In this document: positions 1-9,777 of the stretch, piece after piece
How the letters are laid out: every line of letters begins with the position of its first letter
Position numbering within the stretch: position 1 is the first letter of the stretch
Assembly: GCA_016183065.1 (NCBI GenBank)
Contig: JACPFF010000006.1
Location: 124,001-188,000 of the forward strand
Direction: 5' to 3'
DNA from: Deltaproteobacteria bacterium
GTDB lineage: Bacteria; UBA10199; GCA-002796325; JACPFF01
DNA length: 64,000 nt
The notes under the pieces: generated by a model
Told to the model about the DNA's origin: nothing
Seen by the model: the letters and a program-made list of their open reading frames with translations, nothing else
The model's database searches: none
Made by a program: the position numbers and the translations under genes

Positions 1-27
1 GAATTTATTTCACCGCCGAGCATGTGA
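1..27 (+). CDS. C-terminal end of an upstream gene (possible mlaE permease), partial
   Basis: Frame 1 is open from the window edge and ends at TGA 25-27 with the residues EFISPPSM. The stop overlaps the ATG at 27 as TGATG, the usual arrangement for translational coupling. In Mla operons the gene before mlaF encodes the MlaE permease, so this is the expected neighbour, but eight residues cannot identify the family and the frame choice rests on the overlap alone. Confidence 0.35.
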   Translation, partial: EFISPPSM

Positions 28-794
28 TGATCGAACTGGCAGAGGTCCATAAATCGTTTGGCCGGCAACATGTGTTGCGCGGGGTCACTCTGACCATTCC
101 GCCGGGAAAGATCACCGTCATTATCGGGCCGAGCGGGACCGGCAAATCGGTCACCTTGCGTCATATGATCGGGCTGACGCAGCCCGATCGTGGACGGGTG
201 CTCGTGGACGGCATCAATGTCGCCACCCTCGATCGTCGTGGCCTGACGCAATTCCGCCGCCGGTTTGGCATGGTCTTTCAACATGCGGCACTCTTTGATT
301 CCATGACGGTCTATGAGAACCTCGCGTTTCCACTCCGGGAAGATGGGGGGCATACCGAAGCCGCCATTCGCACGCGCGTCCGCGAGCGGTTACAGGCGGT
401 GGGACTCTCCGGCATCGAGGAGAAAATGCCGTCGGAACTCTCCGGTGGCATGCGCAAACGGGTTGGCATTGCGCGCGCCCTGGTGTTGCAACCCGCCATC
501 CTCTTATATGATGAGCCGACCACGGGTCTCGATCCACTCATGACCGATGCTATTGACAAGTTGATCATGGCCATGCAGCATGAGCGCCCGATCACATCGG
601 TGGTGATCAGTCACGATGTGGAATCGACCTTTCGTATTGCCGATCAGATTGCGATGTTGAGCGGGGGGCGCATTGTGGAGGCCGGCGCGCCGGAGACTTT
701 TCGGCGGTCGGGCCATCCGATCGTCCGCCGGTTTTTGGAAGGCCGGAGCGAGGGGACGCCCGGCGATCCCGCGATTGATGAAACCATGAGATAG
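27..794 (+). CDS. mlaF: MlaF-type ABC transporter ATP-binding protein (phospholipid transport)
   Basis: This is a 255-aa cytoplasmic ATPase that would power lipid transport between inner and outer membranes with an MlaE permease and the MCE protein encoded next. All ABC motifs are present: Walker A GPSGTGKS at residues 34-41, signature LSGGM at 138-142, Walker B ILLYDEP at 158-164 and the H-loop histidine near 196. The LSGGM signature followed by RKRVGIARAL is typical of the Mla/Ttg2A/MkL group. An in-frame GTG lies at 24, but I chose ATG 27 because it overlaps the preceding stop as TGATG. Only 15 bp separate it from the MCE gene, so the two form an operon. Confidence 0.93.
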   Translation: MIELAEVHKSFGRQHVLRGVTLTIPPGKITVIIGPSGTGKSVTLRHMIGLTQPDRGRVLVDGINVATLDRRGLTQFRRRFGMVFQHAALFDSMTVYENLAFPLREDGGHTEAAIRTRVRERLQAVGLSGIEEKMPSELSGGMRKRVGIARALVLQPAILLYDEPTTGLDPLMTDAIDKLIMAMQHERPITSVVISHDVESTFRIADQIAMLSGGRIVEAGAPETFRRSGHPIVRRFLEGRSEGTPGDPAIDETMR

Positions 795-809
795 TGCTAC
801 GAGGGGCGC

Positions 810-2183
810 ATGCGGCATTGGCAGATTGAGGCAAAAGTCGGACTCTTTGCGGCAATTATCCTCATCATTGTGGCATTCTCGACCATTCGGATCAGTGAGG
901 GGCCACTCTTTTTTGGCGGGGGCTATACCGTCTCCGTGGTGGTGGAGAGTGCGTTGGGGATCGACAACAAGACGAAGGTCGAGATTGCCGGAATCCGCGT
1001 CGGCCAAATCGAGGGTGTCCGTCTGGCCGAGGATGGCCGTCGCGCAATCGTCACCATCCATATCGATCGCAGTGACCTCCGGTTGCCCGAGGGGACCAAG
1101 GCGGTCGTACGTGCCAAGGGATTTCTTGGCGATACCTTTGTCGAGTTGGTGCCGGGGGACTCTGCCGACCATATTGCCCCGGGCGGGACCCTTGCATTTG
1201 GGGGTGTCGGTGGCGATGTCAACATGATGATCAGCCGGTTTAACGAGATTGCCGACGATATGAAGGTCGTGAGTGGGGTCATTCGCGAGATGATCGAGGC
1301 CGAAGATGCCCCCATTCGGAGTACCGTCGCCAACATGGAACAGTTCACCAAAACCATGAAGGATCTGGTGGAACGGAACGAGCGGAATATCAACCGGATC
1401 ACGGAAAACTTTGCGGTCTTGAGCGAACAATTGCGCTCCACGGTGGCCGAAGCGCGGCGCGATGCGGTGGAGTCCTTCTCCAATGTGGCGAGCATTACGC
1501 GCAAGATTGACGAGGGCGAAGGGACCGTCGGTCGATTGATCAACGACGAATCGACGGTCAACAAGGTCAACGACACGCTCGACTCGGTCAATGAGGCCAT
1601 AGGGGGTTTTCGCACGCTGGAGACGGAACTCGGCTATCACTCGGAGTTTCTCGGTTCGACGAAAGATTTCAAACACTACATCCACTTCGATCTCTGGCCG
1701 CGCCCTGACCAGGCCTTTCTCTTCGAGTTTGTGGAAGATCGGTCCCCCTCCGCCAATCGCGTGACGCGGACCACGACCGTGACGTCCGGGGCGGCGACAT
1801 CCACCGTGACCGCCGATACCGAGACCGTTGAGCGGAACCGCTTTCGTGTGTCCGCGCAGCTCGCCAAGAAGTTGTACGACTTTACGCTGCGCGGCGGGAT
1901 CATCGAATCCCGCGGCGGCGTGGGGCTCGATTATGACAAGGGTCCGGTGCGACTCTCCGCGAGTGCCTTTGATTTCAATACGCAGCAGGGGAACAAGCCG
2001 CACCTGAAGTTGGCCGGGACGGTCCGGGTGACGCCTGCCATCTACCTCACGGGCGGTGCCGATGACCCGCTCAATCCCAATCAAAAGACCGATTGGTTTG
2101 TCGGCGCCGGGTTGCGTCTCCGTGACGACGATATCAAGTCACTCCTGAGCGCTGGGGGACTGGGAGCGGCCTTGCGACGATGA
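810..2183 (+). CDS. mlaD: MlaD-like MCE-domain protein with C-terminal beta-barrel-like region
   Basis: The 457-aa product has an N-terminal membrane anchor (about residues 9-27) and one MCE domain (about 38-118, with the family-like stretch GIRVGQIEGV), which makes it the periplasmic lipid-binding partner of the ATPase upstream. After the MCE domain comes a long, polar, probably helical stretch (about 130-260). The last 180 residues alternate polar and hydrophobic residues in short strands, as in an outer-membrane barrel. E. coli MlaD is under 200 aa and lacks such a tail. GAGGGG lies just before ATG 810. The stop overlaps the purH ATG as ATGA, so lipid transport and purine synthesis genes are translationally coupled. 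Confidence 0.88.
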   Translation: MRHWQIEAKVGLFAAIILIIVAFSTIRISEGPLFFGGGYTVSVVVESALGIDNKTKVEIAGIRVGQIEGVRLAEDGRRAIVTIHIDRSDLRLPEGTKAVVRAKGFLGDTFVELVPGDSADHIAPGGTLAFGGVGGDVNMMISRFNEIADDMKVVSGVIREMIEAEDAPIRSTVANMEQFTKTMKDLVERNERNINRITENFAVLSEQLRSTVAEARRDAVESFSNVASITRKIDEGEGTVGRLINDESTVNKVNDTLDSVNEAIGGFRTLETELGYHSEFLGSTKDFKHYIHFDLWPRPDQAFLFEFVEDRSPSANRVTRTTTVTSGAATSTVTADTETVERNRFRVSAQLAKKLYDFTLRGGIIESRGGVGLDYDKGPVRLSASAFDFNTQQGNKPHLKLAGTVRVTPAIYLTGGADDPLNPNQKTDWFVGAGLRLRDDDIKSLLSAGGLGAALRR

Positions 2184-3730
2184 TTTCCATCCGACGTGCA
2201 CTCCTCAGTGTCTCTGACAAAACCGGACTGGGGGAACTGGGGCAGGGCCTCTCGGGCTTCGGCGTCGAACTCCTGGCGAGTGGGGGGACCGCGAGAACCT
2301 TACGCGATGCGGGATGTGCGGTCACCGAGGTGAGTGCATACACCGGGGCCTCCGAGATGCTGGGGGGACGCGTCAAGACCCTCCATCCGAAGATTCATGG
2401 CGGTATTCTGGCGCGACGGCATGAGCCGGCAGACATGGCCGATCTTGCCGCCCACCAGATGGCACCGATCGATCTGGTCGTTGTCAACCTCTATCCATTT
2501 GAAGCCACCGTGGCGCGGGCTGGGACGACCCTTGAAGAGGCGATTGAGCAGATTGATATCGGCGGTCCGACACTTTTGCGGGCAGCGGCAAAAAATTTTC
2601 ACGATGTCGTGGTACTCTCTGATTCTGCAGACTATGCGGAGTTGCTTGTCCAACTCCGCAACAACCGGGGGAGCATCGACCGACAGACGAGTCGTCGTCT
2701 GGCAGAGAAGGTTTTTGTGCGTGTCACCGCCTACGATGCCGCCATCAGTCATTATCTCGAACAGACGAGCGCCGGCCCGTTTCCGCAAGTCATGAGCGCG
2801 CAGTATCAGAAAGTCCTCGATCTGCGGTATGGAGAGAACCCCCATCAACAGGCGGCATGGTATCAGGTGGCAGGTGAGCCGCTCACCATCGGAGCGGCCA
2901 TCCAGGGAAAACCACTCTCCTATAATAACCTCCTCGACATCGATGCCGCCATGGGTCTTGCACTCGACCTTCGTCCCCATCCTTTTGCCGCAGTCATTGT
3001 GAAACATGGGAATCCGTGCGGTGTCGGGGTGTCGACATCCTCCCTGCGCGAGGCCTTTCTCAAGGCGCGGGCCGGGGACCCGGTATCGGCGTTTGGCGGC
3101 ATTTTCGCCACATCGCAGCCGATCGATGGAGAGACCGCGGAGAGGATCGGGGAGACTTTCTTCGAGGTGGTGGTGGCTCCGGCGTTTTGTGATGAAGCGC
3201 GCACGATCTTTGCGAAGAAACAGAACCTTCGAGTGATTCCCATGCAGCCTGATGTGCAAGAGGTCATGCGTGTGCGGAGTGTGTGCGGGGGGCGTCTGGT
3301 GCAAACGGGGGATCGCGAATCGACAATGCCGGATCGCTGGACGGTCGTGACCGCGCGCACACCGACGGCCGAGGAGATGGCCGCCCTTCGGTTTGCGTGG
3401 ATCGTGGGAAAGCACACGCATTCGAATGCCATTGTTTTTGCCACTACCGATCGGACCCTCGGTGTCGGTGCCGGCCAGATGTCGCGGATCGATTCGGTGA
3501 AGATTGCCGAGATGAAAATGCGTGAGCATGGACATCGGGAGAGACGGCCATGCGTAGCCGCGTCCGACGCTTTTTTCCCGTTTCGCGATGGGATCGATGC
3601 GATTGCCGCTGCTGGCGTTACGGCGATTATCCAGCCCGGGGGCTCCGTGCGCGATGCCGAGGTCGTCGCAGCGGCAAACGAGGCGGGTGTCGCGATGGTC
3701 GTCACGGGGGTGCGGCATTTCAGGCATTAA
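2180..3730 (+). CDS. purH: Bifunctional AICAR transformylase / IMP cyclohydrolase
   Basis: This 516-aa cytoplasmic enzyme carries out the last two steps of IMP synthesis: formylation of AICAR with 10-formyl-THF, then ring closure. The N-terminal MGS-like cyclohydrolase domain begins IRRALLSVSDKTGLGELG and holds the GGRVKTLHPKIHGGIL block. The transformylase domain has the catalytic Lys-His in VKHGNPCGVG near residue 274. The length matches the family. The start overlaps the stop of the MCE gene by 4 bp. Formyl-THF for this enzyme would come from the one-carbon pathway that includes folD and gcvT elsewhere in the window; purD and purE are in a separate operon at 7902-9702. Confidence 0.97.
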   Translation: MISIRRALLSVSDKTGLGELGQGLSGFGVELLASGGTARTLRDAGCAVTEVSAYTGASEMLGGRVKTLHPKIHGGILARRHEPADMADLAAHQMAPIDLVVVNLYPFEATVARAGTTLEEAIEQIDIGGPTLLRAAAKNFHDVVVLSDSADYAELLVQLRNNRGSIDRQTSRRLAEKVFVRVTAYDAAISHYLEQTSAGPFPQVMSAQYQKVLDLRYGENPHQQAAWYQVAGEPLTIGAAIQGKPLSYNNLLDIDAAMGLALDLRPHPFAAVIVKHGNPCGVGVSTSSLREAFLKARAGDPVSAFGGIFATSQPIDGETAERIGETFFEVVVAPAFCDEARTIFAKKQNLRVIPMQPDVQEVMRVRSVCGGRLVQTGDRESTMPDRWTVVTARTPTAEEMAALRFAWIVGKHTHSNAIVFATTDRTLGVGAGQMSRIDSVKIAEMKMREHGHRERRPCVAASDAFFPFRDGIDAIAAAGVTAIIQPGGSVRDAEVVAAANEAGVAMVVTGVRHFRH

Positions 3731-3751
3731 CCGCATCACAGGAGATGACCC

Positions 3752-4090
3752 ATGAAACGACGAAAGCGACCGCCTTCCTCCCTGACCGCCGTGGGAACGT
3801 TGCTTGAGCAGGTGCTGGGAGGGAAACCACGGACGGCGCAAAAGATTCGGCAGCACGCGTTGTGGCCCATCTGGGAACAAGTGGTTGGTTCACAGATTGC
3901 CGCCCATGCACAGCCCGTCCGGATGCAGGGGACGGTCCTCATCCTTGCGGTGTCCAGCCCCTCCTGGGTCCAGGAATTGACCATGATGCGGAGAGAGCTT
4001 TTGGCAAAGATCCATGAGCAGATCGATCCGCTCTTGATGACCGATATCCGCTGCGAATTGCGGTGGAGCACGAAGCCGATCGGTCCGTGA
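3752..4090 (+). CDS. DUF721 / DciA-like protein
   Basis: This 112-aa protein belongs to the DUF721 family, whose best-known member DciA loads replicative helicase DnaB in bacteria that lack DnaC. The family core is visible: a basic N-terminus, then LWPIWEQVVGSQIAAHAQPV, a strand segment LILAVSSPSWVQEL and a C-terminal helix. It has a good ribosome site (AGGAGATGACCC before the ATG) and starts 22 bp after purH, so it is probably the last gene of this operon. Family assignment is fairly secure. A role in helicase loading is inference, because short DUF721 proteins have not all been tested. Confidence 0.75.
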   Translation: MKRRKRPPSSLTAVGTLLEQVLGGKPRTAQKIRQHALWPIWEQVVGSQIAAHAQPVRMQGTVLILAVSSPSWVQELTMMRRELLAKIHEQIDPLLMTDIRCELRWSTKPIGP

Positions 4091-4154
4091 ATTGAAGTCT
4101 CACAGGGAATGGACGGTAAAGTATACTGTGAGGGCTATAAAAAGAGTCCTACAA

Positions 4155-4189
4155 GGCATTGAAAATGAATGGCATTTTTTTTCATTGCC
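4155..4189. repeat. AT-rich imperfect inverted repeat between operons
   Basis: Arms of 11-12 nt (4155-4165 and 4178-4189) pair with one mismatch around a short loop, and the second arm includes a run of eight T on the + strand. It lies 65 nt after the DUF721 gene and 100 nt before the large secreted protein. It could be a weak terminator of the upstream operon, although the stem is A/T-rich. No -35/-10 pair for the downstream gene stands out here. Confidence 0.35.
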
Positions 4190-4290
4190 CCTGGAGTCCT
4201 TCTTCGCATATTTCCTTGGCTGTCAACGCAACTCTTGAACGGATTTGACGATAACTCGGCAACAGATGATGCACGATGAAAGGATGTCCC

Positions 4291-7263
4291 ATGAAACGTA
4301 CGCTCCTCTTGTGGTTCCTCGGTGTTGTCCCGATCCTGTTCACTCCTCTCATGGCCACTGCCACAACCATTTCCGTCACCGCTGGACAGGAAGTGCCACC
4401 GCAGACCAACGGCAACTGTGCCCTGAACGAGGCCTTTCTGGCGGCCAACGATGATGTAGCCGTGGATGCGTGTCCTGCCGGATCCGGTGCCGACATCATC
4501 CAGCTCCAAGCTGGAACCACGTACACCTTGGCGAAACCGAATGGATGGACGCAACCCGGGCTCCCAATGGTGACGGCGCCCCTGACTGTTGAGGGGAATG
4601 GTGCCACGATTGTCCGAGAGTCCGAGACGAAATTTCAGCTCCTGCGGATCTATACTGATGGGGTGACACTGAAGGGACTGACGTTGCGGAGTGGGCAAGC
4701 TATTCCAGGGTGGGGTGGTGCCATCCTCTTTGGCTCGCAAGGCCTCCTGACCCTGGTTGACGTGACGGTCGCCGATTCCTGGGCGGATCGCGGCGGGGCC
4801 ATCTTTGCGCAGGGCGATCTCTCATTGACGCGCACGACGCTGACCGCAAACAAGGCGAACGTACGCGGTGGGGCGATTCATCATCAAGGGACTTTGGTGA
4901 TGAGTGACAGTACGATCGAGAGCAATGAGGTGGTTGGTTCAGATTTTGGCGGTGGCGGGGTGTATAGCGAGAATACAGTCATCATCACCGGTTCGATACT
5001 TGCCGGAAACAGTTCCGGAGGGACGGGTGGTGCCCTGACGTTCTGGCCGATCGCCCCGGGGAAGTCCTGCACGGTCACCGGAAGTTCCGTGGTGGAGAAT
5101 TTTGGCCAATCGGGTGGCGGCCTCTACCTGCGGCCGGGCGGGGGAACGGTGACGATCACGGAGAGCGATATCAGTGGCAATATTGTGCAGGGGGGTGGCG
5201 GAGGGATCAAGCTCTATGCACCGAGTCTTGCCGAAAATAATACCGTGACCATTGCAAATAGCACGATTGCTGGGAACGTCGCTGCCGTTACCCAGACTGG
5301 TGGTGGGATCTTTAACGCGGGAGTGGCCGTGACGCTCATCAACGCCACGGTCACACAAAACCAGGCCGAGCTGGGTGCCGGTCTCTATCAGTCGGAGACG
5401 GAGGTCGCAAAATTCCACAATGTGCTCCTCCTGAACAATGTATTGTATACCGGGGTGAACGGTGATTGTTTCCAGGGTGGAGGGGGTGGCATCTTTTCGC
5501 TGGGACATAATCTCGTCGGGACCACATGTCAGGGATTCACTCCTGAGGCGTCCGACCAGGTCCCTGAGGATCCCTCGCTCGCCGGTGTCGGAAATTATTT
5601 CCCGAGTCCCGAGGCCGGAAAGGGGCATTGTCTCTTGGGGGATGCCAGCCTGGCGCTCAATGCCGGCGACACAACGCGCTGCACTGATGCTGGCGATCTG
5701 CAATTGTCGCACGACCAGATCGGGCAGGCACGCAATGGCGCGTGCGATATCGGTGCGATTGAGGCCGTGTGTGGCGATGAAATCCTCCATGTGTCGCTCG
5801 GCGAGGTCTGCGACGATGGCAATGCCGTTGGCGGTGATGGGTGCAGCGGGGATTGCTCGAAATTCGAGGTCTGCGGCGATGACACGCTCGATGGCGGAGA
5901 GGCCTGCGATGACGGAAATACGGCTGGAGGCGATGGCTGCAGCGCCGACTGCCTCAAAATCGAAATTTGCGGCGACGCGTTCCCTGACACGGGAGAGATC
6001 TGCGATGATGGCAATACCATCAGTGGCGATGGGTGCCGTGCCGATTGTGCAAAGCTGGAAATCTGCGGCGATGCAGTGCTCGATGCGGGCGAGGCCTGCG
6101 ACGACGGCAATCAAAAACTCGGCGATGGATGCAACAAACAATGCCAGTTGGAAATCTGTGGCGATGGAAAAATCGATCGCGGCGAAAAATGCGATGACGG
6201 GAATACTGTGGGCGGGGATGGCTGTAGCGCCAATTGCAAGAAGATCGAGCTCTGCGGCGATAGCGTGATCGACATGGGCGAGGCGTGCGACGATGGCAAT
6301 CAGGTCAATACCGATGCCTGTCCCAATAGTTGCCAATCGCCACAGTGTGGGGATGGCATTGTCCAACAAAATGGGATCGAGGCGTGTGATGATGGCAATC
6401 AGGTCAATACCGATGCCTGCCTCAATAATTGTATCCTGGCCGCCTGTGGCGACGGGGTGTTGCAGTCAGGCGTGGAAACGTGCGACGACGGGAATACGGT
6501 CAGTGGCGATGGCTGCCGCGCCGATTGCCTCAAGACGGAAGTATGTGGTGATGGCCTTCAGGACGCGGGTGAGGCGTGTGATGACGGCAATAGCGTCCAG
6601 GCGGATGCCTGCCTCAATAATTGTATCCTGGCCGCCTGTGGCGACGGCATCGTCCGTGCGGGCATTGAACAGTGTGATGATGCCAACCCCGACAACACTG
6701 ATCCATGCATCGACACTTGCAAAACGGCCGCCTGCGGGGATGGGTTCATTCAAAAGGGCGTGGAGTCGTGCGACGACGGCAATGCCGACGATGGCGACGC
6801 CTGCCCGGGGAATTGTCTCCTTGACCAATGCGGTGACGGCGTCATCAGTGTGGGTGAGGCCTGCGACGACGGCAATGCCGCGCAGACCGATGCCTGTCTG
6901 AACAGTTGCGTGGCAGCGACCTGTGGCGATGGTGTGCTCCAAACCGGCGTGGAGAGCTGTGATGACGGGAACGTCGTGGGTGGCGATGGGTGTTCCAGTG
7001 CGTGTGTCACAGAAGGGGGAGCACCGACTCAGGAAGATGAGAACGGTACGGCAGGTGACGCGAGCACGGAGAATGGGGACGTCTCCGCCGGTGCCGATGA
7101 AACCGCAGGCGAAGCAGGTGCGGCAGCAAATGGAGACGGCACGACCGATGGTGAGACGGGCGGCGCGCCGACTGACGAAACCGGTACCACCACCACGCCT
7201 TCAGAGACATCGAGTAGCAGTGAAGGTGGGAGCGGCGGCGGTTGCAGCCTGATGGTGCGCTAG
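4291..7263 (+). CDS. Secreted beta-helix protein with 13 myxobacterial-type cysteine-rich repeats
   Basis: The 990-aa exported protein starts at ATG 4291, placed 6 nt after AAAGGA; an in-frame ATG at 4276 lacks such a site. A signal peptide ([19 protein letters not shown], cleavage after ATA) precedes a CSLREA-like segment ([12 protein letters not shown]) and a right-handed beta-helix region to about residue 490. Then follow 13 tandem repeats of about 30 residues with the pattern CGDG..G.E.CDDGN...DGC...C (about 495-910), the DUF4215/myxo disulfide repeat. A Thr/Ser/Gly-rich linker ends in GGGCSLMVR. The protein is probably on the cell surface; its ligand is unknown. It converges on tsaC with a 4-bp overlap. 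Confidence 0.85.
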   Translation: MKRTLLLWFLGVVPILFTPLMATATTISVTAGQEVPPQTNGNCALNEAFLAANDDVAVDACPAGSGADIIQLQAGTTYTLAKPNGWTQPGLPMVTAPLTVEGNGATIVRESETKFQLLRIYTDGVTLKGLTLRSGQAIPGWGGAILFGSQGLLTLVDVTVADSWADRGGAIFAQGDLSLTRTTLTANKANVRGGAIHHQGTLVMSDSTIESNEVVGSDFGGGGVYSENTVIITGSILAGNSSGGTGGALTFWPIAPGKSCTVTGSSVVENFGQSGGGLYLRPGGGTVTITESDISGNIVQGGGGGIKLYAPSLAENNTVTIANSTIAGNVAAVTQTGGGIFNAGVAVTLINATVTQNQAELGAGLYQSETEVAKFHNVLLLNNVLYTGVNGDCFQGGGGGIFSLGHNLVGTTCQGFTPEASDQVPEDPSLAGVGNYFPSPEAGKGHCLLGDASLALNAGDTTRCTDAGDLQLSHDQIGQARNGACDIGAIEAVCGDEILHVSLGEVCDDGNAVGGDGCSGDCSKFEVCGDDTLDGGEACDDGNTAGGDGCSADCLKIEICGDAFPDTGEICDDGNTISGDGCRADCAKLEICGDAVLDAGEACDDGNQKLGDGCNKQCQLEICGDGKIDRGEKCDDGNTVGGDGCSANCKKIELCGDSVIDMGEACDDGNQVNTDACPNSCQSPQCGDGIVQQNGIEACDDGNQVNTDACLNNCILAACGDGVLQSGVETCDDGNTVSGDGCRADCLKTEVCGDGLQDAGEACDDGNSVQADACLNNCILAACGDGIVRAGIEQCDDANPDNTDPCIDTCKTAACGDGFIQKGVESCDDGNADDGDACPGNCLLDQCGDGVISVGEACDDGNAAQTDACLNSCVAATCGDGVLQTGVESCDDGNVVGGDGCSSACVTEGGAPTQEDENGTAGDASTENGDVSAGADETAGEAGAAANGDGTTDGETGGAPTDETGTTTTPSETSSSSEGGSGGGCSLMVR

Positions 7264-7898
7264 CCCTGCTGGAAGCACTTGATGACATCATCCGAGGGGA
7301 CCGCGCCCTCCCGGATAATCGCCATGGTTTCGTCCGCAATATCGATGACCGTCGAGCCGCGGCTCGCAATGCATTCGCCCCCGTCGACAATGCAATCAAT
7401 CCGGTCCTGAAAATAGCGACGGACATGCCGGACCTCGAGTGATGGCGGATAGCCGGACAAGTTGGCCGAGGTCGTCGTCATCGGTCGTCCGAATTGGCGC
7501 ACCATCGCCGTGGCAATGGGATGCGACGAGATCCGGATACCGATTTTCCCGGTGTTCGTGGTCAGGCTCCGCGAGATCGTTTCCGCCGCGGAAAAACAGA
7601 TCGTGAGGGGCCCGGGCCAGAATCGGCGCATCATCAGGCGGGCAGGGTCGGGAATGGCCGTCACGCAGTGTGCAAGCATCGGCATGTCCGCCACCAGGAG
7701 CGCAATCGGCAGGCCCTGATCGCGCCGCTTCAATTCATAGAGTCGCTTGATGGCCCGCTCATTGCTAAAATCGACACCCAGGCCGTAAAACGTCTCCGTC
7801 GGATACGCCACGACGTGGCCGTTGCGCAAAAAATCGACAGCCTGTTCAATGAGGTCCTCTTCTGGGGCACGCGGATGGATATGCAAGATCTCTGTCAT
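7260..7898 (-). CDS. tsaC: Threonylcarbamoyl-AMP synthase (Sua5/YciO/TsaC family)
   Basis: This 212-aa cytoplasmic enzyme makes threonylcarbamoyl-AMP from threonine, bicarbonate and ATP for the t6A37 tRNA modification. Family motifs are [23 protein letters not shown] (the nucleotide-binding lysines), WPGPLTICF and [11 protein letters not shown]. It has the YrdC domain only and lacks the extra Sua5 domain. It is the third gene of the purD-purE-tsaC run, starting 3 bp after the purE stop, so it is cotranscribed with them. Its stop overlaps that of the convergent secreted-protein gene. YciO paralogues share the fold, so the t6A role is probable rather than proven. Confidence 0.88.
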   Translation of the reverse strand: MTEILHIHPRAPEEDLIEQAVDFLRNGHVVAYPTETFYGLGVDFSNERAIKRLYELKRRDQGLPIALLVADMPMLAHCVTAIPDPARLMMRRFWPGPLTICFSAAETISRSLTTNTGKIGIRISSHPIATAMVRQFGRPMTTTSANLSGYPPSLEVRHVRRYFQDRIDCIVDGGECIASRGSTVIDIADETMAIIREGAVPSDDVIKCFQQG

Positions 7899-7901
7899 CG
7901 A

Positions 7902-8393
7902 TTATGCTCGGAGGGTACGATCTTTTTTTTCGATCTCTTCGACCAGTGATTGCCGATAGCGCCGCAGCCGTTCCGCCAATGCCGCATCGGAGAGCGCGAG
8001 GATCTGCGCCGCAAGATAGGCCGCATTTTTTGCCCCCGCCGTCCCGATGGTGACCGCAGCCACCGGGATGCCGGCAGGCATTTGGCTGATCGCCAGGAGG
8101 GCATCGAGCCCCTGCAATGACGACGTGTCGAGTGGAACGCCAATCACCGGGAGAATCGTCTGCGCGGCCAAGGCCCCACCAAGGTGTGCGGCATACCCGG
8201 CGCCCGCGATAATGACCGCAATGCCGCGTGCATGCGCATCCCGTGCATAGGCCGCGGTTTTGTCCGGTGATCGGTGTGCCGAGGCAATGACGAATTCATA
8301 CGGGATGCCGAGGGTGTGCAGGACCTCTCCCCCGGCGCGCATGATGTCGAGATCGGAATCCGATCCCATGACGATGCCAACACGTGCCTGCAT
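7902..8393 (-). CDS. purE: N5-carboxyaminoimidazole ribonucleotide mutase
   Basis: This 163-aa enzyme moves the carboxyl group of N5-CAIR to give CAIR in purine synthesis. The class I PurE signature is clear: VGIVMGSDSDLDIM at the N-terminus, then SAHRSPDKTAAYA and GAGYAAHLGGALAAQT. I chose ATG 8393 because GGGAGGAAG lies just upstream. The frame stays open further upstream, but that extension has no family similarity. It sits 43 bp after purD and is followed directly by tsaC. Confidence 0.96.
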   Translation of the reverse strand: MQARVGIVMGSDSDLDIMRAGGEVLHTLGIPYEFVIASAHRSPDKTAAYARDAHARGIAVIIAGAGYAAHLGGALAAQTILPVIGVPLDTSSLQGLDALLAISQMPAGIPVAAVTIGTAGAKNAAYLAAQILALSDAALAERLRRYRQSLVEEIEKKDRTLRA

Positions 8394-8436
8394 GGTCTTC
8401 CTCCCTTTCGACAATCTGTCGGGGTCGCACGGTCCC

Positions 8437-9702
8437 CTACAACTCCCGCCGACCAATATCGGTGCGGTAGTACGCGCCCTTCCACGTAATGTCGCGGAGC
8501 GCCGCATAGGCCCGCTGCTGGGCGTCGAGAAGGTCGCTCCCGAGTGCCGTCACACCGAGCACGCGACCGCCCTGCGTGACAAGGTGGCCCTCGCACAATG
8601 TGGTCCCGGCATGAAACACCATGACATCCGCATGGGATCCGGCGTTCTCCACCCCATGAATCACATCGCCCATCCGCGGGTTGTCCGGATATCCCGCGGC
8701 GGCCATGACCACACAACAACTACTCCGGGCATCCCAGACAAGTTCCTGTGCCCCCAGTTTTCCATCCGCGGCCGCACGGACGATCGGTGCCAGATCGCTC
8801 CGCAGTCGGAAGAGGAGCGCCTGGGCCTCGGGATCTCCGAGACGGACATTAAATTCCAAGACATACGGCTTGCCGGCAATGATCATAAGGCCGGCGTAGA
8901 GGAATCCGGTGAACTGCCGTCCCTCGCGTCGCAGGCCGTCAATGGTCGGTTCCATGATCTCGCGCCGGATCCGTCCCTCAAGCTCCGGCGTCCAGAGGCG
9001 CGAAGGCGTGTATGCCCCCATCCCTCCCGTGTTCGGCCCAAGGTCCCCATCTCCGAGTGCCTTATGATCACGGGCACCCTCCAGCAACAGATACCGCTCG
9101 CCGTCAACCATGGCGATGCAGGAGATTTCCTCGCCCTGGAGAAATTCCTCGATGACGATGCGACGGCCTGCATCGCCATAGGCCTGGCCGCCCAACATGG
9201 CATTGATGGTGGATTCGGCCTCTGCACGGGTGTGGGCGATGACGACGCCCTTACCGGCTGCGAGCCCATCGGCCTTGATGACGATCGGGTACGTCTCGCG
9301 GGCCAGAAAGGCGTGGGCGTCGCGAGCGGCGGTAAAAATACCGTAGTGGGCCGTGGGAATGCCGTGTTGTTGCAGGAAGGTCTTGGCAAAGGCCTTACTC
9401 GACTCCAGTTCGGCGGCGCGCTGCGAGGGGCCAAAGATCCGGCATCCTTCGCGATGAAAGAGGTCGACAATACCGGCAGCAAGCGGGGCCTCGGGACCCA
9501 CCACGGTCAAATCAATTGCTTCCCGTTGCGCCAGTGCGAGCAGGCCGGTCAGATCCGTGGCGCTCACCGCGTGACATCGCGCACAACGTGCCATGCCCGG
9601 ATTGCCTGGGGCACAATGGACCTCGGTCACCAGAGGGCTTTTGCCGAGCTTCCATGCCAGGGCGTGTTCACGACCACCACTCCCAATGACGAGAATTTTC
9701 AT
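8437..9702 (-). CDS. purD: Phosphoribosylamine-glycine ligase
   Basis: The 421-aa ATP-grasp enzyme joins glycine to phosphoribosylamine, the second step of purine synthesis. The start KILVIGSGGREHALAWKL is the family's dinucleotide-like N-terminal motif. GFLYAGLMI and LEFNVRLGDPEAQ mark the ATP-grasp and Mg-binding regions. The first in-frame codons are GTG (9705) and ATG (9702); I chose ATG. It heads the purD-purE-tsaC operon. The 75-bp spacer to the divergent dksA-like gene must hold both promoters. Confidence 0.97.
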   Translation of the reverse strand: MKILVIGSGGREHALAWKLGKSPLVTEVHCAPGNPGMARCARCHAVSATDLTGLLALAQREAIDLTVVGPEAPLAAGIVDLFHREGCRIFGPSQRAAELESSKAFAKTFLQQHGIPTAHYGIFTAARDAHAFLARETYPIVIKADGLAAGKGVVIAHTRAEAESTINAMLGGQAYGDAGRRIVIEEFLQGEEISCIAMVDGERYLLLEGARDHKALGDGDLGPNTGGMGAYTPSRLWTPELEGRIRREIMEPTIDGLRREGRQFTGFLYAGLMIIAGKPYVLEFNVRLGDPEAQALLFRLRSDLAPIVRAAADGKLGAQELVWDARSSCCVVMAAAGYPDNPRMGDVIHGVENAGSHADVMVFHAGTTLCEGHLVTQGGRVLGVTALGSDLLDAQQRAYAALRDITWKGAYYRTDIGRREL

Positions 9703-9740
9703 CACAAATTCTCATAATCGGCCCTTCTGGAAAAAGTCAA

Positions 9741-9769
9741 TTGACAACTCGGAGGGGATGGAAAACAAT
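9741..9769 (+). promoter_or_regulatory. Candidate promoter of the dksA/traR-like gene
   Basis: TTGACA at 9741-9746 matches the -35 consensus exactly. A 17-bp spacer leads to AACAAT at 9764-9769, which matches four of six -10 positions. The ATG is 8 nt beyond the -10, so the mRNA would begin at or next to the start codon. The -35 also forms part of the palindrome GTCAATTGAC, which may be an operator. Confidence 0.45.
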
Positions 9770-9777
9770 AAAGGGCT

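Noticed and set aside
504-2084. Long open frame on the - strand opposite mlaF/mlaD
   Set aside because: It is antisense to two well-supported family members, has no motif, and reflects GC-rich codon bias.
2300-3880. 526-codon frame on the - strand opposite purH
   Set aside because: Its extent mirrors purH, it has Arg/His/Gly-rich non-protein-like composition, and no family resemblance.
4939-6369. 476-codon - strand frame opposite the cysteine-repeat protein
   Set aside because: Its repeated Ile/Ala/Asp pattern is the shadow of the CGDG..CDDGN repeats; the + strand protein has a signal peptide and a known repeat.
5760-7010. CRISPR-like regular repetition
   Set aside because: The period is about 90-100 bp with coding-level variation and an uninterrupted frame; it is a tandem protein repeat.
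8260-9717. 485-codon + strand frame opposite purD
   Set aside because: Antisense to purD and purE, both unmistakable; composition is not protein-like.
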